Shown one piece after another: positions 5,040-6,508 of a stretch of 6,508 bases of DNA. Under the pieces are notes generated by a model. That model was not told the DNA's origin. It did not search any database and was given only the letters and a program-made list of their open reading frames with translations. Source of the stretch: CAZFAT01 sp964517075 (GTDB lineage: Bacteria; Acidobacteriota; Vicinamibacteria; Vicinamibacterales; SCN-69-37). The stretch covers positions 1 to 6,508 of the forward strand of contig CAZFAT010000034.1 in assembly GCA_964517075.1 (NCBI GenBank), written 5' to 3'. Numbering within the stretch: the stretch's first letter is position 1; the number at the start of each line of letters is the position of its first letter. The position numbers and the translations under genes were made by a program.

Positions 5040-6508
5040 ATGCCGGTGTCGTTCCGCGGTTGGGTATTCCTCGCCGTGCTCGGCGGCGCCTTCACTGCCG
5101 GGAGCGCGGCCGCGGGTGCGTTCGAGCAATTGCCGGCCCCCGCGACGGCCACGCGGCCGTGCCGCGTCGTTGGCCGGGCCACGAGTGGCGACGTCCTCCT
5201 GCCCGGCGCCGTGGTCACCGCGCTCGTCGACGACAAGCCGGTGTCGATGACCTCGACCGATGGCCAGGGCGAGTATGCGGTCCGCCTGGAGCCAGGCCGG
5301 TACCTGCTGCGAATCGAGCTGACCGCGTTCGCGCGCTTCGAGCGGGAGGTCACGCTCAGCGCGCCGCCCTGCGAGGTGCAGATGGATGCCACGCTGGCGC
5401 TGGCGTCGCGGACCGCAGGCGCCGCGCCCGTAGTCGTCACGACGCCCGCGCCCCCGGCCGCCGCGGCGGCGCAGCCCGCCAATCCAGGTCGAGGGCGCGG
5501 GGGGCGTCAGGGTGGCGCAGGACCGCGCTTCGAGACGCTCGCGGTCCAGCAGGCGGAAGGATCCCCGGCGGACGCTGCCTCAGCTGCGACGATGCTCACC
5601 GCCGGCGCGGGCGGTGTCGCCGATGATCCGGCCGCCAGCCTCCTGCCCACCGGGTTCTCTCTCGACGCGCCCCTGGAATCAATCACTGTGAACGGGACGA
5701 TGGTCGAACTCGACCGCATCATGCTGAACGACCGTTTGCAGGCGCTCGCGCGCGGCGATTTCGGATTGGGCGAAGGGGAGTTCGGACCGAACCTCCTCAC
5801 TCAGGGCGCCGGCGGCCCGGCGGGTGCCGGGGCCTTCGGCGGGGAGCAGGCGCCAGGCGGCGGCCGCGGAGGCGGCGGCGGTTTCGGCGGACGAGGCGGC
5901 CTCGGCGGCGGGCGTGCGGGCGGCGGCGGCCGGCTGCAGGTGAACGCCACGTACGGCATGAGCGGATCGATGCTGAACGCCGCGCCCTACCCGCTGCGCG
6001 ACACCGCGAGACCCGAGCGCGACTACCTGCAGCAGAACTACTCGATGACGATCGGTGGGCCCCTGAAGATTCCCGGTCTCTACGCGAACGCGTCGAACCG
6101 CACGACCTTCAACGTCTCGTACACCGGCAACAACAACAGCGACTTGTACGACCAGTACGCCACCGTGCCGAGCCTGGACTTCCGCCGCGGCGATTTCTCC
6201 GCGAGCCCGGTGGCCATCATCGATCCACAGACAGGGCAACCGTTCGCTGACAACCAGATCCCCGACGGGCGCATCAGCCAGACGGCGCGCACGTTGCTCG
6301 CGTTCATCCCCGAGCCCCTGCTGCCCGGTGACACGCGCAACTACCGGCACACGGCGACGACAGGCTCGACGACGAACAGCGTCACCGTGCGGATCACCCA
6401 AGTGCTCGTCGCGCCGGCCGGGCGCGGTCGCGGCGCGGGGCCGGGACGCGCGGGTGGCGCCGGACGCGGTGGCGCTGGCGCGGCACCCGGGGCGCCGGCC
6501 GCGCCGGC
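5040..6508 (+). CDS. Oar-like TonB-dependent outer-membrane receptor, N-terminal part (runs off right edge)
   Basis: The frame from ATG 5040-5042 stays open for 489 codons to the window end. Residues 1-25 are a signal peptide (FRGWVFLAVLGGAFTAGSAAA). Residues 41-122 form a carboxypeptidase-regulatory-like beta-sandwich (GRATSGDVLLPGAVVT, STDGQGEYAVRLEPGRYLLRI). Residues 130-300 are low complexity, with RGRGGRQGG near 151-159 and a Gly/Arg stretch at 257-297. From about 330 the Oar-type barrel begins: YSMTIGGPLKIPGLY, FRRGDFS, IDPQTGQPFADNQIPDGRISQTARTLLAFIPEPLLPG, then NYRHTATTG. A second Gly/Arg-rich segment starts at 461. A standard TonB plug is not obvious; SLDAPLESITVNGTMVELDR may stand in for it. 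Such proteins are thought to import large substrates with TonB-ExbBD energy. The gene lies ten bases after the permease with no Shine-Dalgarno, so it is probably translationally coupled. Confidence 0.85.
   Translation, partial: MPVSFRGWVFLAVLGGAFTAGSAAAGAFEQLPAPATATRPCRVVGRATSGDVLLPGAVVTALVDDKPVSMTSTDGQGEYAVRLEPGRYLLRIELTAFARFEREVTLSAPPCEVQMDATLALASRTAGAAPVVVTTPAPPAAAAAQPANPGRGRGGRQGGAGPRFETLAVQQAEGSPADAASAATMLTAGAGGVADDPAASLLPTGFSLDAPLESITVNGTMVELDRIMLNDRLQALARGDFGLGEGEFGPNLLTQGAGGPAGAGAFGGEQAPGGGRGGGGGFGGRGGLGGGRAGGGGRLQVNATYGMSGSMLNAAPYPLRDTARPERDYLQQNYSMTIGGPLKIPGLYANASNRTTFNVSYTGNNNSDLYDQYATVPSLDFRRGDFSASPVAIIDPQTGQPFADNQIPDGRISQTARTLLAFIPEPLLPGDTRNYRHTATTGSTTNSVTVRITQVLVAPAGRGRGAGPGRAGGAGRGGAGAAPGAPAAP
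5808..5930 (+). repeat. Low-complexity GGC-rich tract encoding a Gly/Arg linker
   Basis: The bases are dominated by GGC/GGN codons and encode residues 257-297 of the receptor, almost all Gly with scattered Arg, Phe and Ala (for example GGGRGGGGGFGGRGG). It sits between the regulatory-like domain and the start of the barrel. It is not an exact tandem repeat. A similar tract starts again at about 6420 and runs to the window edge. Such tracts are prone to slippage and assembly error, but the frame holds throughout. Confidence 0.6.

Noticed and set aside
3589..5250. Long plus-strand open frame (553 codons) over the permease
   Set aside because: It is an Arg-rich out-of-frame translation of the permease gene, which has clear membrane helices and family motifs in its own frame.
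3995..5482. Long minus-strand open frame (495 codons) opposite the permease and receptor
   Set aside because: It lies antisense to two well-supported genes. Its composition (Arg, Gly, Asp, His runs) shows no domain and is typical of GC-rich shadow frames.
1..6508. CRISPR array, insertion sequence or attachment site
   Set aside because: No regularly spaced repeats, transposase, terminal inverted repeats or integrase were seen anywhere in the window.

Overview
This is a high-GC window (roughly 70% by eye). It most resembles an Acidobacteriota genome, probably Vicinamibacteria-like. The basis is inference from gene content: a secreted TPR protein opening with an LKQAMQLEQVDGD-type segment, a secreted PD40 propeller, an M28 peptidase with PA and PDZ domains, and an Oar-like TonB receptor rich in Gly and Arg. 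Nothing in the window fixes the taxonomy.

Layout. Positions 1-257 (minus) hold the N-terminal part of a secreted TPR protein that runs off the left edge. Positions 258-699 have no convincing long gene but are not empty. They carry two perfect palindromes (273-290 and 429-444), a plus-strand -35 TTGACA with a weak -10 (445-473), and a densely structured stretch (480-687) ending in a Rho-independent terminator. I read this as a candidate stand-alone small RNA on the plus strand. Positions 700-3629 (minus) are a two-gene operon: a PD40 beta-propeller protein (2529-3629), whose stop overlaps the GTG start of an M28 metallopeptidase (700-2532).

From a 62-bp divergent promoter region, the plus strand carries an AdiC-like APC-superfamily amino-acid permease (3692-5029). 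Ten bases later comes the N-terminal 489 codons of an Oar-like outer-membrane TonB-dependent receptor (5040 to the right edge).

How the genes may work together (inference). The secreted peptidase would release amino acids from peptides. The propeller may act as its partner. The TonB-type receptor could bring substrate across the outer membrane, and the permease could carry amino acids across the inner membrane. The two divergent pairs therefore look like a peptide or amino-acid scavenging locus. The item most worth a second look is the candidate structured RNA between the terminator shared with the peptidase operon and the palindrome-flanked promoter.
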